Shown one piece after another: positions 17,615 to 32,707 of a stretch of DNA of 32,707 nt (positions within the stretch are counted from its first letter, which is position 1; every line of letters begins with the position of its first letter). The stretch spans positions 1,552,180 through 1,584,886 of the forward strand of contig NW_004754929.1 of the NCBI RefSeq assembly GCF_000188695.1. Reading direction: 5' to 3'. The notes under the pieces were generated by a model. It ran no database searches. It was not told the DNA's origin and saw only the letters and a program-made list of their open reading frames with translations. A program made the translations under genes and the position numbers. Source of the stretch: Salpingoeca rosetta (Eukaryota; Opisthokonta; Choanoflagellata; Craspedida; Salpingoecidae).

Positions 17615-20493
17615 CGTGTGTGTGTGTGTGTGTGTGTGAGTTTGCATGTCAGGAGACGACCGCCTCTGCAACTGAAAACAAGAAGTGTTACAATTCAACG
17701 TTTCCATACGCACACAAGTACCAACGTGCATTGCAGTGCACGCAAATACACAGTCGCACACGCATGTTTTCACCACACCACACATCTGTTTCACACCAGT
17801 ACACATGTGCCCACTTTCACACACACACACACATATTCACGCACCTCTGGCGCTGATGCCGAAGAGGGAGCGGAGACGGGCGAAAATGTCCTGGTGGTAA
17901 TCGATAAACTCAATCTCGCGGTTGAACACGGGCGGCAGCGTCACTGTTTGCCGCAGCTGCGGTGGCGGGTTGGTGCGCGTGCTGTTGAGTGTGGAGACGA
18001 TGCCAAAGAGCGTGCACAGCATCACATCATCTCGCATCGCCCGCATGGCTGCCGCGTGCGTGTCGTCGTCGTCCATCAACTCAACTCTGCGACCAACAGC
18101 GCGGCACGTCTCGCTGCTCAGCTGCTGCGCGCGAAGATGGCTCTGCCGGCCCACCAGTGCCGTGTCACTTTCAAGGCTCACAAGCGAAGCCGTTGTCCCG
18201 ATCGTATCTGAGCGCGCGCGCCCCTGTGACAGCCAGACGGGGCTGCCTTGCCGGTGAAGGCGCGCTGACTGTGCGCTGCGTCGGCCACTGACATCCCTGC
18301 CGTCACGTCTGCTGTGGCCGCTGCGCTGACCGCTGTTGTTGCCTTTGCCGCTGCTGCTGTGGATACCACTGCGTTGCTCATTACCAGTGCGTGCGCCCCA
18401 CGACATCGTGCTGCCGTCTCCTCCTTCGCCATCACCGCCATGCTCAGCATCAGGACAGGCGGGATGCAGCGGGCTTGAGCCACGCCTGACAGCACCGTGG
18501 CTTCCTTGACGCTGTACAGCATGCGGCGTGCAAACACCGCCAGGCGTGCTTTGTGTTGACGCTGGGCCACTCGCCGCCGCAAAGAAGGAAGGGAGGTCAC
18601 CGTGTGCATGGAGCGACGGTGGGGGTGAACCTGGCAGCGGGGGGGGGGGGGTCGCAGGAAGATTGAACACACGTGCGGGGAGGAGGAGGTACGGGGGAGG
18701 TGGAGTGACAATGTGAGGGTTCAAGTCACAAGAGCAGCGCAGATGAGCACAACTGGGTGTAACACGCAAGGCAAATTTTCAACACAAACACACACACACA
18801 TACACACACACACACATGTACCGATGAGTCGAAGGAGGTGGGCGTCATCGCCTGTGATTGCGCTGCCCGCCAATGGTGCAGCCAAGGCGACCATGCTGTT
18901 GTGTAATGATCCATCCATCCGCCCAAGATGAGGCAGCAGGTCCTCCTTGCTGCCCGACGCGCTTCGCCCTTCGTCGTCGTCGTCATTATCGTCGTCGTCG
19001 TTGTCGTTGTCGTCGTGGTCCGTATTGTCATTGCTGCTGCTACTGCTGCTGTTGCTGCTGCTCTCACGCTCTGCCAGCAGGGGCACCTTGTCTGTGACAG
19101 TGAGCATCTTGATTGCGCGGTTGTGCAAGTGGCGAGCCCAGCGCACGGTTAATACAGCGGCCAGCACGTTGGCCACCCCGATCACGGCCAGATATGAGGC
19201 GTCCGCATCGGCGTAGCGCATCACCACGCGCACAGATGCCTGCGAGGGCGGGTGGAGAAGCAGCACAACGCCAATGGCGAGCTTGCAGGTGGCGAGGGTG
19301 CCAAAGATGATGGCGTATGCAACGCCGCGAACGAGAATGGAACGGCGAGCGCAGAGGCCGAGGGATGCGTTGGTGTCCAAGCTGCCCACGGCACCAACAA
19401 TGAGGACGAGGATGATGATGGAGGCAAGCAGGGCAATGCTGTGGGAGAGTGGAAACTGCCGCATGAACAGGGATAGCTCGCTGGGCGCCTCCTTGTCAAT
19501 GTCGTCGAACCAGCAGTAGGAGGACATGCCTTCCTCCGTCGCACCGAGCACGTTGAGCGTGAGCAAGATGAGGCCAGTCACGCTCCACACGGTCAGGTGA
19601 TACCACCACATGCTGCCCGTGCTGTTGGCAAAGGGGTCGCGTGCGGCGAGCCACAGGTCCACGCTGAGGAGAAGAAACCAAAGCGAGGACGCGTGTGATG
19701 CCACCTCGTGCACAACCGCGTACGCGTGGCACACGGACGAGTTGTATCCGCTGACGTGCTGTGGTCCAACGATGAGCACGTATGCGCTGATCCACAAGGT
19801 GTTGGCCACAAGGAGCAAGTCTGTTGCCACCTTCCACTTGAGCACGGGCGGTGCTCTCCGCCACTGCATTCGCCAGCGCCCGCGCTTCCTTGGCGAGTCG
19901 CACGCAGGGTCAGCGGTGTGGCCGTTCCTGAGCACCCACGGCTGCGGTGGCTGGCCGTGCCCGCTGCTGGATCCAAGAAGGGGTGCGGTTTGGCTGCTGT
20001 CGTCACCGAGGTCACCCGCCTCCTCCGCAAGTCCCCCATCCGCCGCATCCTGCGCCAAGACACGCAGCTCCTCTGAGGTTGGATGCGAGGGGATGGCCAG
20101 ACCACGCAGGCTGCTGAGGCCCGGGGCAAGATCTGTTGTGGATCCGAAAGACAAGGAGCTGCCCGGCCGGGGCCTGCGATGTCTGTGTTCGCGGTGATCG
20201 TATGCGTGATCGTGGTGGATGCTCGCTGCCATAGACGAGCGGTGGCTGTGTTGTAGCCGTGAAGCATTGTGTTTGCGTCGCCGCTCAGCGTGGCCTTCAA
20301 CGCCACCACCACTGCCGCCGGCAGGGTCATCGTCCACGCTTCGTGCGCACGTGCAGGACAACACAATGAGGGCGACCCCGCACAATGCGCAACTCAGGGC
20401 GCTGCACACCAGCGCAACCAGGCTCACGTGCTCGGCTTGGCTCGGCGTCAGCGGGCTGGTGCTGTTCAAGTACACGCCATTATGCTCGCTCAT
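16553..20493 (-). CDS. Seven-transmembrane receptor fused to phosphatidylinositol phosphate kinase (GPCR-PIPK, RpkA-type)
   Basis: Three exons, 20493-18822, 18630-17845 and 17538-16553, join in phase to 1147 aa. Hydrophobic helices lie at about 22-46, 221-243, 256-283, 297-317, 349-371, 386-413 and 432-451, so the count is seven. A 170-residue polar loop with a His/Arg-rich patch separates helices 1 and 2. A Ser-, Asn- and Asp-rich linker (about 470-515) and a long Ser/Arg/Gly linker follow. The kinase domain starts near 797 (DIFARLRSLFGIS). It has the glycine loop SSGRSGSFLYLTHD, the ATP-binding Lys in YVVKTIDKKE, MYDLKGS (929-935), IIDFSLLVGVH (1028-1038), YFGIIDILQRYDRKKRLEHF and the activation loop DPTTLSCVDVDLYCERF. 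These are the family's catalytic signatures, so it should make phosphatidylinositol bisphosphate at membranes. The same fusion is known as RpkA in Dictyostelium and as GK proteins in Phytophthora. The ligand is unknown. Whether it is a 4- or 5-kinase cannot be read safely. Confidence 0.94.
17541..17612 (+). repeat. (GT)n microsatellite in GPCR-PIPK intron 2
   Basis: Continuous GT run beside the exon 3 acceptor; on the coding strand it is (CA)n leading into ACTCAG. Together with the tract to about 17640 it fills the 3' third of the intron. Confidence 0.93.
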
Positions 20494-20691
20494 ATCCTTT
20501 TGTGTCTTGTTCTCATGAGGAGGCAGCGTGTGGAAGGGGGTTGGTGTTGTTGTCGTGGGGGTTGTGCGTGGGGGTTGTCTGGTGGGAATGTGTGTTGTTG
20601 TGGTGTGTTTGCGAACCAACGAACTGTGTGTTCGCGGACACGAAAACTGAATTCAGCATGTCGCGTGTGTGTGTGTGTGTGTGTGTGAGAT

Positions 20692-20765
<74 letters not shown>

Positions 20766-20848
20766 CGTATGTGTGTCTGTCTACGTGCTTGTGTGTGCGT
20801 GTGAGTGTGTGAGTGTGTGTGTGAGTGTGTGTGTGTGTGTGTGTTTGG

Positions 20849-20886
<38 letters not shown>

Positions 20887-21064
20887 GTTCACCCTTCAGT
20901 TCTTCTCCCACACCGTCACGTGTCACATCATCACCCCCACACAGACCCACTTACACACTCGCGCACGCAATGCCTGAATGACGTTTACTTCCATCACTTC
21001 CCACACACACGCACACACACCCGCGCGCATACACACACCCGCGCGCATACACACATGCACACAA
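20494..21064. other. Repeat-rich region between RTF1 stop and GPCR-PIPK start
   Basis: Both flanking genes run leftward, so this holds the RTF1 3' UTR and the GPCR-PIPK promoter. Most of 20665-20884 is (GT)n with a (GTCT)n block at about 20733-20764, and 21001-21060 is CA-rich with two copies of ACACACCCGCGCGCAT. I see no clear promoter motif or AATAAA. Confidence 0.7.
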
Positions 21065-26764
<5,700 letters not shown>

Positions 26765-27256
26765 GATCCTGGCTGGAGGCGGTGGTTGTCGTTGTTGGTG
26801 CGAAGAAAAGCGAGCAGCGGTCGGCGGCGGGAATTTTGGAAGCGACAGCAAGAAATGCGTTTCTGCGATTGTGTGGTGGTTGTGGTGTTGTGCTCCTCCT
26901 CAACACCTCCCTGTCTTGTCTTGCCTCGTGTCACATCATCGTGACACTCTTTGTTCACCCACCCACACTCACGCGTGTTTATTGCCACCGCGATAACAGT
27001 ACAGTTGCAGGTAATGACATGGCAGAGGAGCAGTCTTTATTAGATGTGGATGCATGTAATGATGTGTAAATAAACCCCACATACGCATACAACAGCAACG
27101 GCAACGGCAACAGCAACGCGTTCTTGCGATCGCACACACATTCGTAACAAGCACAGGTTCAAGCTAACCAACACAACAAAAGCAAGGAAAAAACAAAGGG
27201 AGAGGGGGAACAGGGGGGAGGGAATCGAGTATCTACGCTATGTGTATGCGCCGCAA
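26765..27256. other. Intergenic region: RTF1 promoter and E2F 3' UTR
   Basis: Both neighbours run leftward. The AATAAA on the minus strand (plus 27036-27041), 216 nt past the E2F stop, is a plausible poly(A) signal. An (AACGGC)-like repeat of small units lies at 27090-27120. The stretch upstream of the RTF1 start shows no recognisable motif. Confidence 0.55.
27036..27041 (-). terminator. Candidate poly(A) signal AATAAA for the E2F gene
   Basis: Exact hexamer on the coding strand of the E2F gene, 216 nt after its TAG. A second AATAAA on the plus strand at 27069 faces no plus-strand gene and is taken as chance. Confidence 0.45.
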
Positions 27257-29160
27257 CTATTGCGCGGGAACCTCAAACGTGAACACGCGGCTGTCTTCAG
27301 GAAGGAGGCCGTTTGGATCTGCAAGCACATGCACCTGAAGCATCGGCCTTCCGTCCGCGCCGATCATTTCCCGCACTTGAACAGGAATCGCTGCAATGGA
27401 TGGTCATGATTGTGTGAATGAATGAGGAGGGCGAAACTGTGTTGTGGCTGACGCAAAAACAAAAACGCTCGCAACACACACACACACACGCACGCACATA
27501 CACGCATACAAACAAACAAACATACATACATACATACATACATACATACATACATACATACATACACGCATACAAACAAACAAACATACATACATACATA
27601 CATACATACATACATACATACATACATACATACATACATACACGCATGCAAACAAACAAACATACATACATACATACATACATACATACATACATACATA
27701 CATACATACATACATACATACATACATACATACATACACACATACATACATACATACATACATACACACATACATACATACATACATACATACATACACG
27801 CGCACGCTTGCATTCGCACCGCAAGCACACCAGCACCTCGCACTTACGTGAAAATGGGACTGGAGCTGTCGTGGCGCACGTTGACGCGGGCGATGACAAA
27901 AGCTGGTGGTCGCTGTATTGCGCCGTGAGAGCAGCGGGTGTCGCAGGTGTGGCAAGTGTCTGAGAGGACCCTGTTGTGACGGCAGCATGGGAAGTAGCCG
28001 CGTCATCACCACCATCGCGGTCATCATCGGGAAAGGCGGGGCTGGATGCGGGCTGCAGCATGTCGTCGCCGTCAAAGTCCTCCGAACGCAGTGCACTGCC
28101 ACGTGCATCAAAGCCACCCTTTGTCGTCGCCACCAGCGCCGACACCTTACCGGCCGGGCTGGCCATGTGGCTGGTGTGCTGTGGGCCCATGCACGCGGCG
28201 GGTGCTGTTGCTGCCGTTGCTGCTGTTGCCGTCAAACTTGATGCCGTGGACGCCGATGAGCGTTGTGAAATGTCAGGTTCGCTCATGCACACCGAAGCCG
28301 CGTCATCGTCATCATCATCATGCATGCCGTCATCACCACTGGCACACGCGCCATCATCTTCCCTTTCGCTAAGTTCACTGGAGCCGCAAGAGCTTGACTG
28401 CTGCTGCTGCTGCTGCTGGTTGAAGTGATGGCGATGAGGCACTTCGACGGCAGGCGAGGGTGGGGATTGGTGTCGTTTCTGCTGCTCCTGCTCCTCTTCC
28501 TCCTGCGCCGCCTCCTCATCGTCTCGCTGCTGCTGCTGCTGCTGTTGTTGTGTAACAGGTGGTGGAGACGATGCAGGCTGCTCATCGTGTGCCACCGGCT
28601 CGGCTTTGACGGCTTCGGGCTTGCATGGCGACTGCAGCGCGTGTGCCATGACAGACACAAACAGGCGTTGGTACAGCTGCTGTGTGGAGGCGTGCAGTGC
28701 CCCCTTTGCCTCCTCCGCCGAACGACAGCTGGCAACGAGCAGCGCCGCCTCTTCGCCCTCATCTTGCATCCACGCCTTCATCTCCGCTGCTGGCGGTCGT
28801 GGCAGTGGGTCGCAGTCAAGGTTCTCAACATCCACAAACGGCATGGACAGCTTGGCACCGCACGTGCCGGTCTCTGTGCCGTTGCTGTTGCTGCTTGGTT
28901 CAGAGCGCGCGTTGTACGTGTCAAGGCCAGGGATGTTGCGCAAGCGGCCCGTCCACACAAAGGACGGCTTCCGGTGTCCGCTCGCAGTGCGGGGGCGGTC
29001 AAACACCTATCAACGCGTACATGGGAGCAGGGTGTATAGAGCGGGGTGGCGGGGTGAGTCGGTGTGTGAGTATGAGCGCATGAGAGAGAGAGTGTGTGTG
29101 TGTGTGTGTGTATTGCGCGTGTCTGCGTGGACGTCTGGGTGAGTCGATGCGTGAGGGCAT

Positions 29161-29208
<48 letters not shown>

Positions 29209-31702
29209 ATTGCGCGTGTCTGCGTGATGTGCGTGTGTTGCGCGTGTATTGTGCATGAGCACGTGTCCGTGCGTGCACGAATGAATACGCACGCAGTGTG
29301 ATGTCACATCGACAGAGGAAGAAAGAACACGCCCCACTGCCGTCATACCTTGTTCACCAGCCCAATGGTGCAGAGAAAGTTTGCAATGTCGTACAGACGC
29401 TTCAGCCGGGCTGTCGAAAGAAGTAAAGCAATCGTCAGGCAAACGCATGAAAACAAACCGTGTCAAGAATAGGCTTTGAGCTTGGCTGTTGTGTGTATGT
29501 GTGTGTGTGTGTGTGCTTTGGCGGTTTGAGGGGCAGGTGGCAAGTCGTTTGTGTGAAGGACTTACTCTGATATCTGGACGCGCCTGGATCCCCCTCTTCC
29601 CCGAGCAGGTCTGCAACATCCTCCAGTCGATCGACACGCTGCAGACACCAGATTCCAACGCAACATAAGCACCACCTCGAGGCGCATGAAACTAGCACAA
29701 GCACAAGGGCAGGCACAGGCACACGCTCGAGCAGCTCAAACACACACACACGCACATATACATGCAAACACAGGGCTCTGGCGAGGCGAGCAGTTTCACA
29801 CAAGCTAACCGTGTCCTTGATGAGGGAGGCCACAAACAGAATGGTGAGCCTGGCCAGGACGTTTGACCGGTTCGTTTGGCTCTGTGATATGAAAGAAACA
29901 AAGAAAGCAGGATGATTACAAGAAGACGTGAGTGCACAGGAGGATAACAGCAGCAGTAGTGGTCGGATCAGCAGAAGCAACGCGTGCGGCGCAGGCCACC
30001 GAGCATCACTCACACACCAGGAAGGAGGGGTCGCTGATTGCGGCAGCTGGGTCCTTGCCAATGGTTGCCAGCGTGGCATGGAAGTTCTGAATACCAAGCC
30101 AAACAAGCTTGTTGCGGCCACCGCGGCGTGCAAAGTTCAGTGCCTCCAACAAGTTGATAATCTCATAAAGCCGGCGGCGCTTCACCTCTGCGTTGCGTTG
30201 GTGGGTGTTGGTAGTGGGCGGGTGCAGAAGCAGGGGTGAACAAACACGAATGCGTGCACTTTGTAGCTTAGGTGTGTATGGGAGGTAGGGCAAGTGGCGG
30301 TGGCCATGGTGGTGTGCGTGGTGGTGGTGGTGGTGGTGTGCGTGGTGTTGGTGGTGTTGGTGTGGGTCGTGATGGCCAAGGTATTGGTGTGGGTCGTGGT
30401 GGAAGACTTGCTTCGACACAGACAGTAACACTCATCCACTGCCATGTGCCACACAGTCCCACGACCACAACAAACATGCAGACGAAGAGAGACAACACAG
30501 GGACGTACGAAGTAGCTCGGAGAGAATGCTGAGAGGCAGCACAAACGGAGGGTTGAGTCGAAGCAACACCCCCAGCACCCTACATACATGACGGCGGTGG
30601 CACGGACAAGTTGATGACATTGTGTGAGGTGCTGCCGACCAACGACACCATGGAGCATGCAAGACAGGACACAGAGAACAACTGATGACATAAACTCCCA
30701 TGGACACAGCTGCACACAGCACACAACAAGCACAGTACCGCAGGGTGGCCAGTCCAAGGGACTTGTCGTGTCGACCGCCCTCCTTGTCTGAGTTGGCTTT
30801 TGCGGAACCGGACGAGCTGGCGCGCCGAGCCATCTTGGGCTTCTTCCTCGGTGCGTCACTGCTGCGGGCAGAAACATTGGCAGTCTTGTTGGGCGGCTGT
30901 CGGTGTTGCTCCCCACTGCGCCTCTTTGAGGACCTTTTCTTGGAGGGATTGCTTGAGCGAGAAGGCGCTGAAGCCTCGGGTTCCTCATCGTCCATCTCGT
31001 CAATCAGCCGCCGTTTGACCTGTTGATGTGTTTGTACGTGTGCATGTGTGCATATGTGTGCGCGTGTGTATGTGAGTGTGCATGTATGAGTGCGTGTATG
31101 TGTGCGTGCATATGTGTGCGTGTGCTCATGTCAATGTTGCTGTCAAACCGCATGCAGCCCATATCTGGTGGAGGCAGGTCACAGATATACATGTGAAAAT
31201 CGTCACACACTACAAGCAAAAGCACACGTAAACACACACACACACATGTATCGACAACCTCTGCTCACACATACACACACACCGGCTTTGCTGATGATGA
31301 TGATGTCGCTGCTGTTTGTCGAGAAGAGAATTTTCCCTTGCGATGGGGGCTGCAGAGCTGACTCAAGAGCAGCAGCCCCTCTGGCTGAAAGGCATTGACG
31401 TGTTGCTGTTGAGCGGACGGCGTCGTGGAGGTGCTGCCTCCTGCTGCTGGGTTGTGAGCTTGCTGATGTGGCTGCTGCTGTGGAACAAGGGTCGGAGTGG
31501 CGTCGCTGAGAAGGTGGTTCAGCTGGTATGGGAGCAGTTGGGGAGACGAAAAGTGGAGGGAGGTGTACGGCGTGGCCCCAATGCGAACAGCGAGAGACGG
31601 GTCTGCCGCTGGAGAAGGGGATGCCGTCATCAGTGTGGCTTGCGCGACGCTGCTGTTGATGCTGTTGTTGCTCTGACGAGCGTGTGGAGATGCTGTCTCC
31701 AT
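27257..31702 (-). CDS. Atypical E2F transcription factor with two DNA-binding domains (E2F7/E2F8-like)
   Basis: Nine exons: 31702-31283, 31019-30739, 30579-30509, 30187-30018, 29881-29810, 29638-29566, 29410-29349, 29006-27848, 27390-27257; in phase, 813 aa. Two winged-helix E2F/DP domains are visible. The first, about 222-290, has HDKSLGLATLRVL, VKRRRLYEIINLLEALNF and NKLVWLG. The second, about 318-405, has RSNVLARLTILFVASLIKD, RLEDVADLL, RLKRLYDIANFLCTIGLVNK and KPSFVWTG. Tandem domains without a dimerisation region are the hallmark of E2F7/8 and plant DEL/E2Fe repressors, which bind E2F sites without a DP partner. The N-terminus is Gln/Ser/Pro-rich with a basic cluster (SNPSKKRSSKRRSGEQ). 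The C-terminal half, mostly one 1159-nt exon, is disordered with poly-Gln, poly-acidic and Ser-rich runs. The start ATG is provisional because the frame is open to another ATG at 31786. Confidence 0.9.
27512..27798 (+). repeat. (CATA)n tetranucleotide array in E2F intron 8
   Basis: About 290 bp, mostly CATA, broken three times by the same CGCATRCAAACAAACAAA insert, which suggests a higher-order unit of roughly 65-75 bp. On the coding strand it is (TATG)n. Confidence 0.95.
30296..30412 (+). repeat. GGT-rich imperfect repeat in E2F intron 3
   Basis: Irregular GGT/GTG/GGTGTT units, including two copies of TTGGTGTGGGTCGTG, between E2F exons 4 and 3. Its Gly- and His-rich frames do not match any family. 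Confidence 0.75.
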
Positions 31703-32393
31703 AATGTGCTTGGTGCCGGTCGCTCGACAAAGGAGTGCAAGCACGCGGCGAGGGGTCGGGTAGTGGTAGAAGTCGTAGTAGTACAAGTCTCACAGAAGGT
31801 TTGTGATGGGAAGGGAGGAAGGTGGTGGGGTTATCGATGCTGCAACAAAGAAGGAGGCGTTGGTCGAGAGGTTGTTGTTGTTGGTGGAAGGGAAGGGCGG
31901 CTGATCGGAATGGCAAACGGCTCGCACAATCAGGAACAAACAACACTCCCCGCCAGATGCTTGATGGTGAAATGATGAGGAGGAATGGAAGTTCTCGCGC
32001 GCGCACTCTCTGTCTTTGACCGGTGTCAGCTTGCTTGCTTGCTTGCTTGTTCTCTTGCCGCAAAGCATGGATCAACGGTCAAAAGGGTGCCAGCGGAAGA
32101 AGGTGTGGCGGTGCGGTGTGTGTGGCGCGGGAAGAGAGAGAAGATGCGGCGTGTCAGTGGCGCCAAACAAGTCCGCTGTTTGGCGGGGTTTTGGGTTTTG
32201 CGCGGTTGCTGCCCCTGCTGAGTCAGCAGAAATCCAGCAAGAAAAACGGACAGCTGGCTGGAGAGACAGGATTACGAGCAGGCGAACGCTGTGGAGGGTG
32301 TTCATTCTCCACAGCAACGCGCCACGCACATCACAGCACTCACAAGCGCAGGCAGACGCTGCTGACGCACTGCCATCCACACCACACGACATC
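31703..32393. promoter_or_regulatory. Divergent E2F / SLBP promoter region with E2F-type motifs
   Basis: Lies between the two start codons if SLBP starts at 32394. The exact E2F consensus TTTGGCGC is present as its complement GCGCCAAA at 32160-32167, followed by TTTGGCGG at 32179-32186. Near matches are CTTCCCGC (complement, about 32127-32134) and TTTTGCGC (about 32193-32200). An E2F gene and a histone-mRNA gene on either side make regulation by E2F plausible. Motif function is inferred. Confidence 0.55.
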
Positions 32394-32518
32394 ATGGAGG
32401 AGGGAAAGGACAGGATGGATGATGCACAGTTCCGACAGCGATTGCGCAAGCGGCGACACCAAATCAAGCTTGGCAAGGCCACGGAGGAATACAAGGCATA
32501 CCTCGCCCACGTTCCGAG
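32067..32518 (+). CDS. SLBP: Histone RNA hairpin-binding protein (SLBP), first exon only
   Basis: SLBP binds the 3' stem-loop of replication-dependent histone mRNAs for processing and translation. The last 34 codons of this exon match the start of the SLBP RNA-binding domain: FRQRLRKRRHQIKLGKATEE and then YKAYLAHVPR, compared with the family pattern RRQKQIxxGKxTxxYxxYxxxVPR. The exon ends at a GT donor in phase 2 (AG|GTGTGTGC), the usual place for the next exon to supply the rest of the domain. Two starts are possible: ATG 32067 in the same open frame, or ATG 32394 (MEEGKDRMDDAQF). I favour 32394 because the E2F-like motifs would otherwise lie in coding sequence and the upstream residues look unlike SLBP. 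The remaining exons lie beyond the window. Confidence 0.8.
32161..32185. promoter_or_regulatory. Inverted repeat of two E2F half-sites
   Basis: Perfect 8-bp arms, CGCCAAAC and GTTTGGCG, separated by 9 bp (AAGTCCGCT). Each arm contains the TTTGGCG core of E2F sites. The arrangement could bind a factor with two DNA-binding domains or two dimers. Confidence 0.6.
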
Positions 32519-32545
32519 GTGTGTGCGTGCGTGTGTGATTGTGTG

Positions 32546-32604
<59 letters not shown>

Positions 32605-32707
32605 ATTGTGATTGTGATTGTGATTGTGCTTGCACACCATTCTTCTTCTTGTTGTTGTTGTTGTTGTTGTTCTTCTTCTTCTTCTTCTTCTTCTTCTTCT
32701 TCTTCTT
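32519..32707 (+). repeat. Compound microsatellite in SLBP intron 1
   Basis: From the donor onward: (GT)n, four copies of GATTGT, (TTG)n and (TTC)n running to the window edge. It is pyrimidine-rich at its end, but no acceptor is reached in the window. Confidence 0.9.

Noticed and set aside
27069..27074. AATAAA on the plus strand
   Set aside because: No plus-strand gene ends upstream of it.
31130..31192. Possible extra E2F exon in the region reading PPPDMGCMRFDSN
   Set aside because: No in-phase donor and acceptor pair works, whereas exon 1 (ends 31283) and exon 2 (starts 31019) join directly in phase 0.

Overview
This is nuclear DNA of a GC-rich, intron-dense eukaryote. All eight genes are broken by short GT-AG introns, and most introns and intergenic gaps are loaded with (CA/GT)n and other microsatellites. 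The gene set (metazoan-type GDP-fucose transporter, atypical E2F with two DNA-binding domains, stem-loop-binding protein, RTF1, DIS3L2, plus a receptor fused to a lipid kinase) fits a unicellular relative of animals. A choanoflagellate is my best guess; this is inference from gene content, not a sequence match. I see no bacterial-style operons, tRNA or rRNA genes, CRISPR arrays or intact transposons. Layout, left to right: (1) minus-strand LysM-domain gene, 3' end beyond base 1, possibly OXR1/NCOA7-like; (2) plus-strand GDP-fucose transporter (10 exons), start codons of 1 and 2 only 91 bp apart; (3) minus-strand DIS3L2 exoribonuclease (16 exons); (4) plus-strand CapA/PgsA-type metallophosphoesterase-fold protein with an N-terminal membrane anchor (about 10 exons), divergent from DIS3L2; (5) minus-strand seven-transmembrane receptor fused to a phosphatidylinositol phosphate kinase (GPCR-PIPK, 3 exons); (6) minus-strand RTF1 of the Paf1 complex (17 exons); (7) minus-strand atypical E2F (9 exons); (8) plus-strand SLBP, first exon only, cut by the right edge. 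I assembled the exons by hand by matching splice phase and family alignment. For seven genes the joined exons give one open reading frame: 338 aa for SLC35C1-like, 1081 for DIS3L2, about 453 for CapA-like, 1147 for GPCR-PIPK, 645 for RTF1, 813 for E2F, and a 361-residue partial LysM protein. The genes do not form one pathway. The most suggestive neighbourhood is the right end, where an E2F gene and the histone-mRNA-binding SLBP gene diverge from a gap holding an inverted pair of E2F-type motifs. The other standout is the GPCR-PIPK, a one-protein link from a surface receptor to phosphoinositide synthesis.
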